This document shows positions 1-6,905 of a DNA stretch of 11,212 nucleotides, in pieces; position 1 is the first letter of the stretch, and every line of letters begins with the position of its first letter. Position numbers and translations under genes: made by a program. This DNA comes from Gemmatimonadota bacterium (GTDB taxonomy: Bacteria; GCA-2686955): the NCBI GenBank assembly GCA_026991065.1, contig JALXCG010000776.1, positions 1 to 11,212 of the forward strand, written 5' to 3'. The notes beneath the pieces are model-generated. The model was given only the letters and a program-made list of their open reading frames with translations, had not been told where the DNA came from and ran no database searches.

Positions 1-1
1 A

Positions 2-1024
2 CCGCTTCTTCTGGCGCTTTCGCTCCTCCTCAATCTCTATTTCGTCCTCAGCCATCTGCGGGCAGGTTCATCCGCGGATTCAGATTCGCGGCACGGGGAC
101 GAAACCAGTGTTGCGGGGGCTGAGGGTGGCAAGGGCAGCAGGACAGGCTACGCCACCGAAGGCGGCGCAGGGGCCACACACACGACGACGCTCGCGCGGG
201 ACTCCGGCCCACGCATATTCAGATCGCCTTTGCGCGGCTCGATCGCGGCTTCGCTGGAGAATGGCCTGCCCAAGGAAGAGGCGGACATGCTGGCGGCACA
301 TCTGGCACGGTCACTGAGTTGGCAGTTGAATCTGCGGGCGGATCCACGGCCGGACGACAGCTTCGCCGTCGTCTATCGCTATGGGCCCGAGGTTCAGCGG
401 ACCCCCGACCAGGGCCCCGGCGATCCCTTGGAAATCCTGGCCTACGAATACCGCAGCACGCGCCTGGCGCGCACGCTTCACGGTTATCGTTTTCAAACGA
501 CGGGCAGCCGCTGGCCGCTGCTCTGGGACGAAACCGGCAGCGAGATCGCGCTTCGCCTGGTCCATTCTCCGGTCGTTGAGTATGAGTCGATCACCGCGCG
601 CCTGGGGGATGGACGCGGTCACGATGGGGTCGATTTCAAGGTCCCGGTCGGCACTCCGGTGCGCGCCCCTCACTCCGCCAAGGTTCTGCGCAAAAACTGG
701 AATGTGCGCGCCAACGGCTTTTGTGTCGATCTGCTCTACGACGATTCCCAACTGCACGGGATCTTTCTGCATCTGTCGGATGTTCTGGATGATGTCGTCA
801 TCCCCGGCAAGCATGTGGCGGCGGGAACCACCATCGCGCTTTCCGGGAACACCGGCAAGACGACGAACCCCCATTTGCACTACGGCCTTCGCCGCGGGAA
901 GAACCACTACCTGGACCCCTTCGCCGAGGAGACGACCACGCGACTGCAGATCGGCGCCGATGATGCTGCCGCATTCGCCGCCACGCGCGACCGGATGGAT
1001 GCGTTGCTGAACGGGGCCGAGTGA
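2..1024 (+). CDS. Membrane-anchored M23-family zinc metallopeptidase (MepM/YebA-like), 5' truncated
   Basis: Probable peptidoglycan DD-endopeptidase acting in the periplasm. The frame is open from base 2, so the true start lies before the window; the internal TTG at 230 is not the start. The visible N-terminus is a hydrophobic segment (about 19 residues, positions 2-58), then a Gly/Ser-rich linker (about 60-220). Next comes a region resembling the OapA/MepM-type N-terminal domain, including a 'LNLRADPRPDDSFAVVYR' stretch (about 326-382). The C-terminal LytM/M23 domain keeps the expected zinc and catalytic residues: HxxxD (His codon at 620, Asp codon at 632), an HLS motif (His codon at 770) and HLH after 'GNTGKTTNP' (872-880). 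It is therefore likely an active enzyme, not a degenerate EnvC/NlpD-type activator. It lies 43 nt before lptF on the same strand, suggesting co-transcription. The family call is firm; the exact cleavage specificity is inferred. Confidence 0.9.
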   Translation, partial: PLLLALSLLLNLYFVLSHLRAGSSADSDSRHGDETSVAGAEGGKGSRTGYATEGGAGATHTTTLARDSGPRIFRSPLRGSIAASLENGLPKEEADMLAAHLARSLSWQLNLRADPRPDDSFAVVYRYGPEVQRTPDQGPGDPLEILAYEYRSTRLARTLHGYRFQTTGSRWPLLWDETGSEIALRLVHSPVVEYESITARLGDGRGHDGVDFKVPVGTPVRAPHSAKVLRKNWNVRANGFCVDLLYDDSQLHGIFLHLSDVLDDVVIPGKHVAAGTTIALSGNTGKTTNPHLHYGLRRGKNHYLDPFAEETTTRLQIGADDAAAFAATRDRMDALLNGAE

Positions 1025-1067
1025 ATGGCGACGGCTCGTTCCCAAACCGGCAAACGATAGCTGCACC

Positions 1068-2345
1068 ATGGTATTGAGCCGCTACATCCTGAAAGAACAG
1101 GCCGGCCCTTTCGCCTTTTCCATGATCGCGTTGACGGTGGTTCTCCTCCTCAACCAGATTCTGAAGCTCCTGCGCTATATCGTCGACAAGAATCTGGATC
1201 CACGTGTGGTCGGCGAACTCTTCCTGCTCTCCCTGCCGTTCATCATTGTGCTCACCATTCCCATGGCGGTGCTGCTTTCCTGCGTTCTTTCCTACGGGCG
1301 CCTCACCGCGGATTCCGAACTGGCCGCAATGAAGGCGTCCGGCCTTCCGCTCTATCGCATCATGGCGCCAACCCTGGTCGCTTCCGCGGTTCTCGCGGCC
1401 GGGCTGGTGGTTTTTCAGGACCGGGTATTGCCGGAAACCAACCACCGGATCCGCAATCTCACGTCCGACATCGCCCGCAAGCGGCCAACCTTCGCCATTG
1501 AACCGCAGCTAATTACGGAGTTGGACAAGAACACGCGTCTCAGGGTAGAGGGCGTTGATCACCGAACCGGAGCGCTGCGGGGGGTGCGGATCCTGCAACT
1601 GCGTAGCGGTGCGCCACCGGTCAACATCATGGCCCCGCGCGGCCGCATGACTCTGGACTCCGCGGGCGGGCTCACCCTGGAGCTTTTCGACGGCGAGATT
1701 CTGGATGCCGACCCGGACGACCCGCTTGGCCTGCGACGTACGCAGTTTACCGCCAACTCGTTCTATTTCTTGGTCGACGATGCTTTCGAGCGCACCAACT
1801 CGGACTACCGCGGCGATCGCGAGCTTTCGATCGGCGACCTGCGACAGCGGATCCGCGACGACCGCGTTCTGATGGTGGAAGAAGAGGCACGGGTCATCGC
1901 CGAGCGCAGGAAGAGCGCCTGGCCGCCGACGCGCGCTCAGGCTCAGCGCTGGCAGCGAAAAGCAAAGATCGTGGCAACCAAGGCACGAGAGATCAACAAG
2001 TATTGGGTCGAGATCCACAAGAAATTCGCCATCTCGGTGGCATGCATCTCTTTTGTTCTGATCGGCGTTCCCCTGGGTTCGATTCCGAATCGCGGCAGGA
2101 ACGCACTCGGCATCGTGCTGTGTATCTTCCTCTTCATTCTCCACTACGTCTGTCTGGTCGGTGGTGAACGCTTTGCCGACCGGGGCATTCTCTCCCCGGC
2201 GGTCGCCATGTGGGCTCCCGATGTGGTGGTCTCCATCATCGGTCTGTGGCTGATTCGCATGAACAACTACGAAACCCTCCTGGTACGCCTGGGATGGCTC
2301 GACCGCCTCCTCTCCCGGCGTCGAATCGGAGCAAGTTCGCCGTGA
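1068..2345 (+). CDS. lptF: LptF, LPS export ABC-transporter permease
   Basis: Inner-membrane permease of the LptB2FGC complex, which extracts LPS and passes it to the periplasmic bridge. The 425 aa protein has the YjgP/YjgQ layout. Three N-terminal membrane segments lie at about residues 15-38, 52-76 and 96-117. A periplasmic beta-jellyroll-type domain follows (about 120-265). A charged helical stretch (about 265-315) leads into the conserved 'VEIHKKFAIS' and 'LIGVPLGSI' region, and three more membrane segments finish the protein. It is longer than the roughly 365 aa enterobacterial protein, mainly because of the charged helical stretch before VEIHKK. ATG 1068 fits the family N-terminus (MVLSRYILKE), although no clear Shine-Dalgarno sequence precedes it. 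The stop overlaps the lptG start. LptF and LptG are told apart by the first-position order and the VEIHKK motif. Confidence 0.93.
   Translation: MVLSRYILKEQAGPFAFSMIALTVVLLLNQILKLLRYIVDKNLDPRVVGELFLLSLPFIIVLTIPMAVLLSCVLSYGRLTADSELAAMKASGLPLYRIMAPTLVASAVLAAGLVVFQDRVLPETNHRIRNLTSDIARKRPTFAIEPQLITELDKNTRLRVEGVDHRTGALRGVRILQLRSGAPPVNIMAPRGRMTLDSAGGLTLELFDGEILDADPDDPLGLRRTQFTANSFYFLVDDAFERTNSDYRGDRELSIGDLRQRIRDDRVLMVEEEARVIAERRKSAWPPTRAQAQRWQRKAKIVATKAREINKYWVEIHKKFAISVACISFVLIGVPLGSIPNRGRNALGIVLCIFLFILHYVCLVGGERFADRGILSPAVAMWAPDVVVSIIGLWLIRMNNYETLLVRLGWLDRLLSRRRIGASSP
2328..2331 (+). promoter_or_regulatory. Ribosome binding site deciding the lptG start
   Basis: GGAG lies 10 nt before GTG 2342, inside the last codons of lptF. 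It supports a GTG start in the GTGA overlap rather than the longer upstream reading. Confidence 0.6.
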
Positions 2346-3427
2346 TCCTGGATCGCTATCTGGCCCGCCGTTATCTTTTGGTGTTGATCGGAGTACTGCT
2401 GACTTTCGTGGCGATCTTCATCATTGTCGACCTTTTCGACAACATCGACACCTACATCGACAAAGAGGCGACGGCAGGAACGATCGCCCGCCTCTACCTC
2501 TATCAGATTCCCTATATCGTACAGATAATTCTGCCCATCTCGGTCCTCATCGCCTGCTTCTTCGGTGTCGGAGGTCTCGCCGCGGCGGGCGAGATCGACG
2601 CCATGCGGGCATCCGGCCGCTCTCTCATCCGCATCCTCCTGCCGATCTTCGTCTGCGGCCTGGCGATCGCCGGAGTCGCCACTTGGCTGGCCACATCGGT
2701 TGTACCCCGGACAGAGCGGGAGGCGCGCAACATCAAAGAGGTCGAAATCCGTGGTCGTCCGCGCATCGACTACCAGTCCCGCCTGAACCTGAGCTACAGC
2801 GGAACCGGTGGCTACCATTACTTCATGCGGCGGTGGGACGGGCGCCGTTCGCTCATGGAGGGGGTAGAGATCATCCATACCGACGCCGCGGGGCAACTGC
2901 GCGAACACCTGCGGGCCGACAAGGGGCGGTGGGTAGATGGCGCGTGGGAGTTCGAAGATGGAGTCGTGCGCGAATTCGACCACGGAGAGGAGCAGAGCTT
3001 CTCCGAATTCCATCGGCTGCGGCGGCCGGACTTGGCGGAAAAGCCGGAAGATTTTTCTACGGAAAAACGGAAAACACGGGAATTGACCCTCAGCGAGTTG
3101 AGCAAGCGAATCGAGATCCAGCGACGCTCCGGGGAGCCGACCTACGTCGAAATCACCAACCTGCAGATGCGATTTGCCTTCCCCCTGTCGAGCTTTGTCC
3201 TGATTCTTCTCGGCGCACCGCTGTCGGCGCGGCGGATGCGCGGTGGGGCATGGATGGGGTTCATTATCTATGTGCTCGCAGGTTTCCTCTTCTTTGGGTT
3301 GATCCGCTTCTTTCAGACTCTTGGGGAGCATGGATCGCTCTCGCCCCTGGTCGCTGCCTGGTCGGCGGATTTGGGTTTCGCACTGCTTGGTGGCGGTGTG
3401 TTGATGTGGCGCCAGCGCGGTTATTGA
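2342..3427 (+). CDS. lptG: LptG, LPS export ABC-transporter permease
   Basis: Second permease subunit of the Lpt exporter, the partner of LptF. I place the start at GTG 2342, giving 361 aa, the usual LptG length. The GTG sits in a GTGA overlap with the lptF stop, and GGAG at 2328-2331 lies 10 nt upstream. The longer in-frame extension back to 2210 only re-reads lptF and does not resemble the family. The protein begins 'MILDRYLARRY', typical of the family. Three N-terminal membrane segments follow (about 10-33, 55-80 and 97-118), then a periplasmic beta-rich domain (about 120-270). After 'YVEITNLQMRFAFPLSSFV' and 'LLGAPLSARRMRGG' come three C-terminal membrane segments. The overlap implies translational coupling and equal production of LptF and LptG. 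The last codons contain the -35 element of the promoter for the next gene. Confidence 0.94.
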   Translation: MILDRYLARRYLLVLIGVLLTFVAIFIIVDLFDNIDTYIDKEATAGTIARLYLYQIPYIVQIILPISVLIACFFGVGGLAAAGEIDAMRASGRSLIRILLPIFVCGLAIAGVATWLATSVVPRTEREARNIKEVEIRGRPRIDYQSRLNLSYSGTGGYHYFMRRWDGRRSLMEGVEIIHTDAAGQLREHLRADKGRWVDGAWEFEDGVVREFDHGEEQSFSEFHRLRRPDLAEKPEDFSTEKRKTRELTLSELSKRIEIQRRSGEPTYVEITNLQMRFAFPLSSFVLILLGAPLSARRMRGGAWMGFIIYVLAGFLFFGLIRFFQTLGEHGSLSPLVAAWSADLGFALLGGGVLMWRQRGY

Positions 3428-3453
3428 CACAGGGTTTGGCACAATGTTATAAC
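3424..3453 (+). promoter_or_regulatory. Sigma70-type promoter for the iron-sulfur oxidoreductase
   Basis: The -35 box TTGACA (3424-3429) matches consensus 6/6. It is followed after 18 nt by TATAAC (3448-3453), a 5/6 match to TATAAT. TG one base upstream of the -10 (3445-3446) makes it an extended -10. The -35 overlaps the lptG stop codon. Predicted transcription starts near 3459-3462, giving a leader of about 135 nt before ATG 3595. This separates the oxidoreductase from the envelope operon upstream. The elements are seen directly; activity is inferred. Confidence 0.75.
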
Positions 3454-3471
3454 GCAATTTACGCATTGCGT
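3452..3471 (+). promoter_or_regulatory. Palindromic candidate operator at the predicted start site
   Basis: ACGCAAT (3452-3458) and ATTGCGT (3465-3471) are perfect 7 bp inverted arms separated by 6 nt. They begin at the last two bases of the -10 box and cover the expected transcription start. This is the size and place expected for a dimeric repressor site, for example of the TetR type. Related TTTGCG copies follow at 3488-3493 and 3501-3506. The regulator is unknown. Confidence 0.5.
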
Positions 3472-3503
3472 CGTACAGCAAGCTCCTTTTGCGTCAACCC
3501 TTT

Positions 3504-3541
3504 GCGATTCTCGGAGCAACTGCGAAGCAGTGCGGAATCGC
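3504..3541 (+). promoter_or_regulatory. Leader RNA hairpin upstream of the oxidoreductase gene
   Basis: GCGATTC (3504-3510) pairs with GAATCGC (3535-3541). Inside, ACTGC (3519-3523) pairs with GCAGT (3527-3531) across a GAA loop, and GC/GC extends this stem with one bulged A. This gives an imperfect stem-loop of about 38 nt in the untranslated leader. It is not followed by a U-tract, so it is not an intrinsic terminator. A role in mRNA stability or translation control is possible but unproven. Confidence 0.45.
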
Positions 3542-3582
3542 GTGGCGCCAGCGCCAGCGCATTCATCACGCCAAGCCATTCC

Positions 3583-3587
3583 AGGAG
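3583..3587 (+). promoter_or_regulatory. Ribosome binding site deciding the oxidoreductase start
   Basis: AGGAG lies 7 nt before ATG 3595. It fixes the start, because the same frame is open for about 900 nt further upstream through lptG without coding meaning. A second in-frame ATG at 3601 is less well spaced. Confidence 0.8.
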
Positions 3588-3594
3588 ACGACGG

Positions 3595-5574
3595 ATGTTC
3601 ATGAAGCCGCTCGCGATGGTCGCTGTGCTGCTCTGCGGTCTGGGCTTGTTCGCCCGCTCGGCAGAGATCAAGATCAAGGTGCTGCAAAAGGCCAAGCCGG
3701 ACCACTCCCGCACGGACCAGATCGGCCGTCGACTCAAGCTCCTGCTCACTCTCGTGCTGGGGCAGAAGAAGATGTTCAAGGAGCCCGGCGCCGGAGTGAT
3801 GCACGCGCTGATCTTCTGGGGCTTCCTGGTTCTTCTCTTCCGCAGTGTTTCTCTGATCGGCCAGGCGTTCTCCCCCGAATGGACGGTTTTCTGGTTCAGC
3901 CCGCCGCTCGAACATCTCTACACACTGACCAAAGATCTCGCCGAGTTGGCGGTCCTGGCCATGGTCTGTGTCGCTTTCTACCGCCGGCTGGTGGTCAAGC
4001 CGTGGCGCATCTCGCTCTCTTGGGATGCCAACTTGGTGCTCGGACTCATCGGCTTCCTGATGGTCTCGGACTTCGTCATGGACGGGGCCAAATTCCTTGT
4101 GCACCCGGGGAGCGCCGAGCAAGCGTGGGCTCCGGTTGGGTCATTGATTGCCGGCGCTTTCGCTGCGGGGGGAATGGGGCAGGGAACCGCGGCCACGATT
4201 CAGGAGCTGTTCTACTGGCTCCACATCTTCGCACTCTTCTTCTTCCTCAACTATCTCCCCTATTCCAAACATATGCACGTTCTTACCATCGTGCAGAATG
4301 TGTTTCTCTCGAACCTGCGGCCGGGCAAGGCACTGCGCCCAATCGAAGACATTGAGGAGCAGGAGACTTTTGGTGCCTCCAAGATTGAGGAGTTCACCTG
4401 GAAGGATTTGCTCGACATCTACACCTGCACCGAGTGCGGCCGGTGCATGACCAACTGTCCAACGACCCTGACCAACAAGGAACTCAAACCGAAAGAGTTG
4501 ACCGAGGCGCACAAGCATCATCTGGCGAAGGCGACACCGGTCATTCTCGGCGAAAAGAGTGAGGAGGAGCTGTCGGAGTCGCTGATCGATGTTTCCAAGT
4601 GGCAAGCGATCTGGGACTGCACAACCTGTGGCTCCTGCGAAGAGAACTGCCCGCAGAACATCGAGTACGTTGGCAGAATCGTGGAGATGCGTCGCTACTT
4701 GATGTTGATGGAAGCGAACATTCCCAAGGAACTCAACGCGACCATGCGTGGGCTTGAGGCGAAATCCAACCCGTGGGGATTGCCGCCGGCTGACCGGGCG
4801 GCCTGGGCGCGTGAAGCCGGGGTTCCCACCTTCGCCGAACGTCCGGATGCGGAGTATCTTCTCTATCTGGGCTGCGCAGCTTCCTACGATGATCGCAGCA
4901 TTCGCGTTGCCAAGGCCTTTGTCGCGCTACTCGACAAGGCGGGGGTTTCCTACGCCATACTCGGCGAGAGCGAAGGCTGCTGCGGCGATCAAGCACGGCG
5001 GCTCGGGAATGAGTATCTCTTCCAGATTCAGGCACAGACCAATATCGAGACGTTCAACGAGCTGGGCATCAAGAAGATCGTCACGACCTGCCCCCACGGC
5101 TACCAGGTTCTGAAGAATGAATATGGCGACTTCGGCGGCCACTATGAGGTGTTTCACCACACCGAGTTGTTGGCGCAACTGGTCGCTCAGGGACGCCTGC
5201 AGCCCACGAAGCCGGTGGAAGAGAAGATCACCTACCACGACTCGTGCTACTTGGGACGCTACAATCAGATCTACGATGCGCCCAGGCAGATTCTGGATGC
5301 GATCCCGGGTACGGTTCGGGTAGAGATGGAACGCTCCCGCGAGACCGGCTTCTGTTGCGGCGCCGGCGGCGGCCGGGCCTGGATGGAGGAAGAGGGCACC
5401 CGCGTCAACCAGGAGCGGATCGACCAAGTATCCGCGGTGCAACCCGATGCCGTGGCCAGTGGCTGCCCCTTCTGCCTCATGATGTTCAAGGACGGAATCG
5501 CCGAGAAAGGGATGGAGGAGGAGCTAAAAGCGCGGGATGTCGCGGAGATCCTGGCTGAATCCTGCCTCGGCTAG
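3595..5574 (+). CDS. Membrane (Fe-S)-binding oxidoreductase, EMO/FadF-like (NarI-like membrane domain + ferredoxin + two CCG domains)
   Basis: Likely transfers electrons between a soluble electron carrier (probably ETF from acyl-CoA oxidation) and menaquinone. This is the role reported for ETF:menaquinone oxidoreductases and proposed for Bacillus FadF. The 659 aa protein has an N-terminal membrane domain (about residues 1-250) with several helices and candidate haem ligands His70, His210, His226 and His228. Two [4Fe-4S] ferredoxin motifs follow: C278xxC281xxC284xxxC288P and C342xxC345xxC348xxxC352P. Two CCG domains related to HdrB/HdrD complete it. The first is C427, C462-C463, C499; the second is C551, C587-C588, C624xxC627. 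The first CCG domain has Gly502 where CxxC would place its last cysteine. The gene has its own promoter and structured leader and is monocistronic here. No etfAB or acyl-CoA dehydrogenase gene is adjacent, so the partner is inferred. A DsrMK-like or HdrDE-like role with another donor is the main alternative. Confidence 0.85.
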   Translation: MFMKPLAMVAVLLCGLGLFARSAEIKIKVLQKAKPDHSRTDQIGRRLKLLLTLVLGQKKMFKEPGAGVMHALIFWGFLVLLFRSVSLIGQAFSPEWTVFWFSPPLEHLYTLTKDLAELAVLAMVCVAFYRRLVVKPWRISLSWDANLVLGLIGFLMVSDFVMDGAKFLVHPGSAEQAWAPVGSLIAGAFAAGGMGQGTAATIQELFYWLHIFALFFFLNYLPYSKHMHVLTIVQNVFLSNLRPGKALRPIEDIEEQETFGASKIEEFTWKDLLDIYTCTECGRCMTNCPTTLTNKELKPKELTEAHKHHLAKATPVILGEKSEEELSESLIDVSKWQAIWDCTTCGSCEENCPQNIEYVGRIVEMRRYLMLMEANIPKELNATMRGLEAKSNPWGLPPADRAAWAREAGVPTFAERPDAEYLLYLGCAASYDDRSIRVAKAFVALLDKAGVSYAILGESEGCCGDQARRLGNEYLFQIQAQTNIETFNELGIKKIVTTCPHGYQVLKNEYGDFGGHYEVFHHTELLAQLVAQGRLQPTKPVEEKITYHDSCYLGRYNQIYDAPRQILDAIPGTVRVEMERSRETGFCCGAGGGRAWMEEEGTRVNQERIDQVSAVQPDAVASGCPFCLMMFKDGIAEKGMEEELKARDVAEILAESCLG

Positions 5575-5594
5575 GAGCCTGTCGCACACTCCTA
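5572..5594. other. Inverted repeat joining two convergent stop codons
   Basis: TAGGAG (5572-5577) and CTCCTA (5589-5594) are perfect 6 bp inverted arms around an 11 nt loop. The left arm starts with the TAG stop of the oxidoreductase; the right arm ends with the complement of the TAG stop of the secretin gene. The stem is short and lacks a U-tract in either direction, so it is at best a weak bidirectional transcript end. Confidence 0.35.
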
Positions 5595-6905
5595 TTCAAA
5601 AACAGCGTCCTGCGCGTCGATCGCCTGGCGAACCGCCCCCTGCATCTCATGTAGGCGCTCGCGTGCGGCGCGCACATTGCTGGCCCGAACCTCCTTCTTC
5701 TTTGCTTCCATCCGCTCGTGCAGCGTTGGCAAAAGTTCCGCCCCGAGCACAATCACCAACTCCTTCTCCGTGGTCTCCTTGCGCTCGTAGCCGGTCAGAT
5801 AGCGAATGCCGAAGACCCACCACGGAAGATCCCGGAGGAAGGGGATCCCTTTCCTGACATGAAGCTCCTCGGTAGAGAAGAGCCCCGCAAGAGCGGTCTC
5901 CTCGCCATCCAAGAGGAACACGTGAGTTGACGCTTGGTTCTTCTTGATTTGTGTGGAAACCGCGTCCGGAATGGCCGACGAGCGCTCCGCTTCGATCTTC
6001 AGATGAACGAAGCTCAGGCCTTCGGTTTCGATCACATCCGGCTCGACAGTCAGAATCGTGCCGGTGCTGAAGAAATTGTCGATCACATTTCCGGCAAAAT
6101 CGCGCGTCTTGATGGAGAAGTCGGTCCCGACCTGGATTCTCCCCTGCTGGCCGGACAAAACCGTCACCTGGGGACTGGCGATGATCTCACCGACATTCTC
6201 TGACTCCAGCGCCTTGAGATAGGTGGTTAGAGAGAGGCTACTGGTCAAGCTCTTTTCGCCCTGGATGTTGAACAGCTCCTCGCTCACCGCTTCACCCGCC
6301 GACAATTCCGCGGAACCACTGGTACTACCGGTCAACGACACCAGCCAGTCCACTCCCGCCTCGCGAATTTTCTTGCGATCCGCTTCGAAAAAGGTGGCGG
6401 AGATCATGACCTCACGACGATCCGCGCTGAGCTGCTCTTCTCCCTCGGCACCGGGCTTGGCACCGGCAGCTGCGCGAACCAGGTAGTGATCCCGGAACAC
6501 CTTATAGGTCAGCCCATTGCTCCGGCAGATCATCTCGAACGCCTTCAGCCAGGGCATGTTGATGATGTCCACACCGATCGCCGGGTTGGCTGTGGCGAGA
6601 TTGATGATGACACGTCCTTCGGTCTTGTTGGCGAGTGCGCTCAGAATGCCGAACGCCTCCTTGAGAGGTGTATCGCGCTGCAGTGAAACAAACTCATCGG
6701 GAGCCGCAGCACGGTTCCTGTTGGCCAGGTTGGTGACCACCGCGTCATCCGCGGCTGGAGCCGGGGAGGCGAGAAGCAGCAGCGGAGCGATTGCGGCAAC
6801 AGCGACGAAGGTCGCGTGGCACGGGCGATGCCGGGGAGCATTGCGGCGAGAAGAGGCTGCGTATACAGGGCGAACCCAAGCGATCATTTGCACCACTCCA
6901 TTCAT
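5592..6905 (-). CDS. Short secretin (PilQ/GspD-family outer-membrane channel)
   Basis: Forms the outer-membrane gate of a type IV pilus or type II secretion-like machine. The 437 aa precursor has a long basic N-terminus and a hydrophobic core (about 31-47). A signal peptidase I site APA-A follows at 49-52. One N-domain of the STN/N0 or N1 type spans about 72-144 ('DTPLKEAFGILSALANK...NPAIGVDIINMPWLKAF'). The secretin domain spans about 165-395, including 'IASPQVTVLSGQQGRIQVG' and the family signature region 'LLDGEETALAGLF' to 'GIPFLRDLPWW'. A charged helical tail of about 42 residues ends the protein. It is short for the family: PilQ and GspD usually carry two to four N-domains. The start ATG lies in an ATGA overlap with the PilO-like gene. 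ATG 6887 (residue 7) has GGAG 8 nt upstream and is a credible alternative. It is the last gene of the operon. The sequence does not separate PilQ from GspD. Confidence 0.88.
   Translation of the reverse strand: MNGVVQMIAWVRPVYAASSRRNAPRHRPCHATFVAVAAIAPLLLLASPAPAADDAVVTNLANRNRAAAPDEFVSLQRDTPLKEAFGILSALANKTEGRVIINLATANPAIGVDIINMPWLKAFEMICRSNGLTYKVFRDHYLVRAAAGAKPGAEGEEQLSADRREVMISATFFEADRKKIREAGVDWLVSLTGSTSGSAELSAGEAVSEELFNIQGEKSLTSSLSLTTYLKALESENVGEIIASPQVTVLSGQQGRIQVGTDFSIKTRDFAGNVIDNFFSTGTILTVEPDVIETEGLSFVHLKIEAERSSAIPDAVSTQIKKNQASTHVFLLDGEETALAGLFSTEELHVRKGIPFLRDLPWWVFGIRYLTGYERKETTEKELVIVLGAELLPTLHERMEAKKKEVRASNVRAARERLHEMQGAVRQAIDAQDAVFE

Noticed and set aside
230-1024. TTG 230 as the true start of the M23 peptidase
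   Set aside because: The same frame is open to base 2 and encodes a plausible membrane anchor and linker, so the gene is truncated by the window edge.
311-1069. Minus-strand open frame opposite the M23 peptidase
   Set aside because: Shadow frame; all three catalytic and zinc motifs are on the plus strand.
2210-2341. 44-residue N-terminal extension of LptG
   Set aside because: It overlaps lptF coding sequence and does not look like the family. The GTGA junction with a ribosome site at 2328 gives the normal length.
2267-3481. Minus-strand open frame of 404 codons opposite lptG
   Set aside because: Antisense shadow of a firmly identified permease; the product has low-complexity Asp/Glu/Arg composition and no domain.
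2683-3594. In-frame upstream extension of the iron-sulfur oxidoreductase by about 300 codons
   Set aside because: It only re-reads lptG in another frame. AGGAG 7 nt before ATG 3595 and the promoter at 3424-3453 fix the shorter start.
5572-5594. Rho-independent terminator between the convergent genes
   Set aside because: The stem is only 6 bp, the loop is 11 nt and neither strand has a U-tract after it. Kept only as an inverted repeat.
5934-6203. Small plus-strand open frame within the secretin gene
   Set aside because: Antisense to the conserved secretin core, with no ribosome site worth noting and no homology that I recognise.
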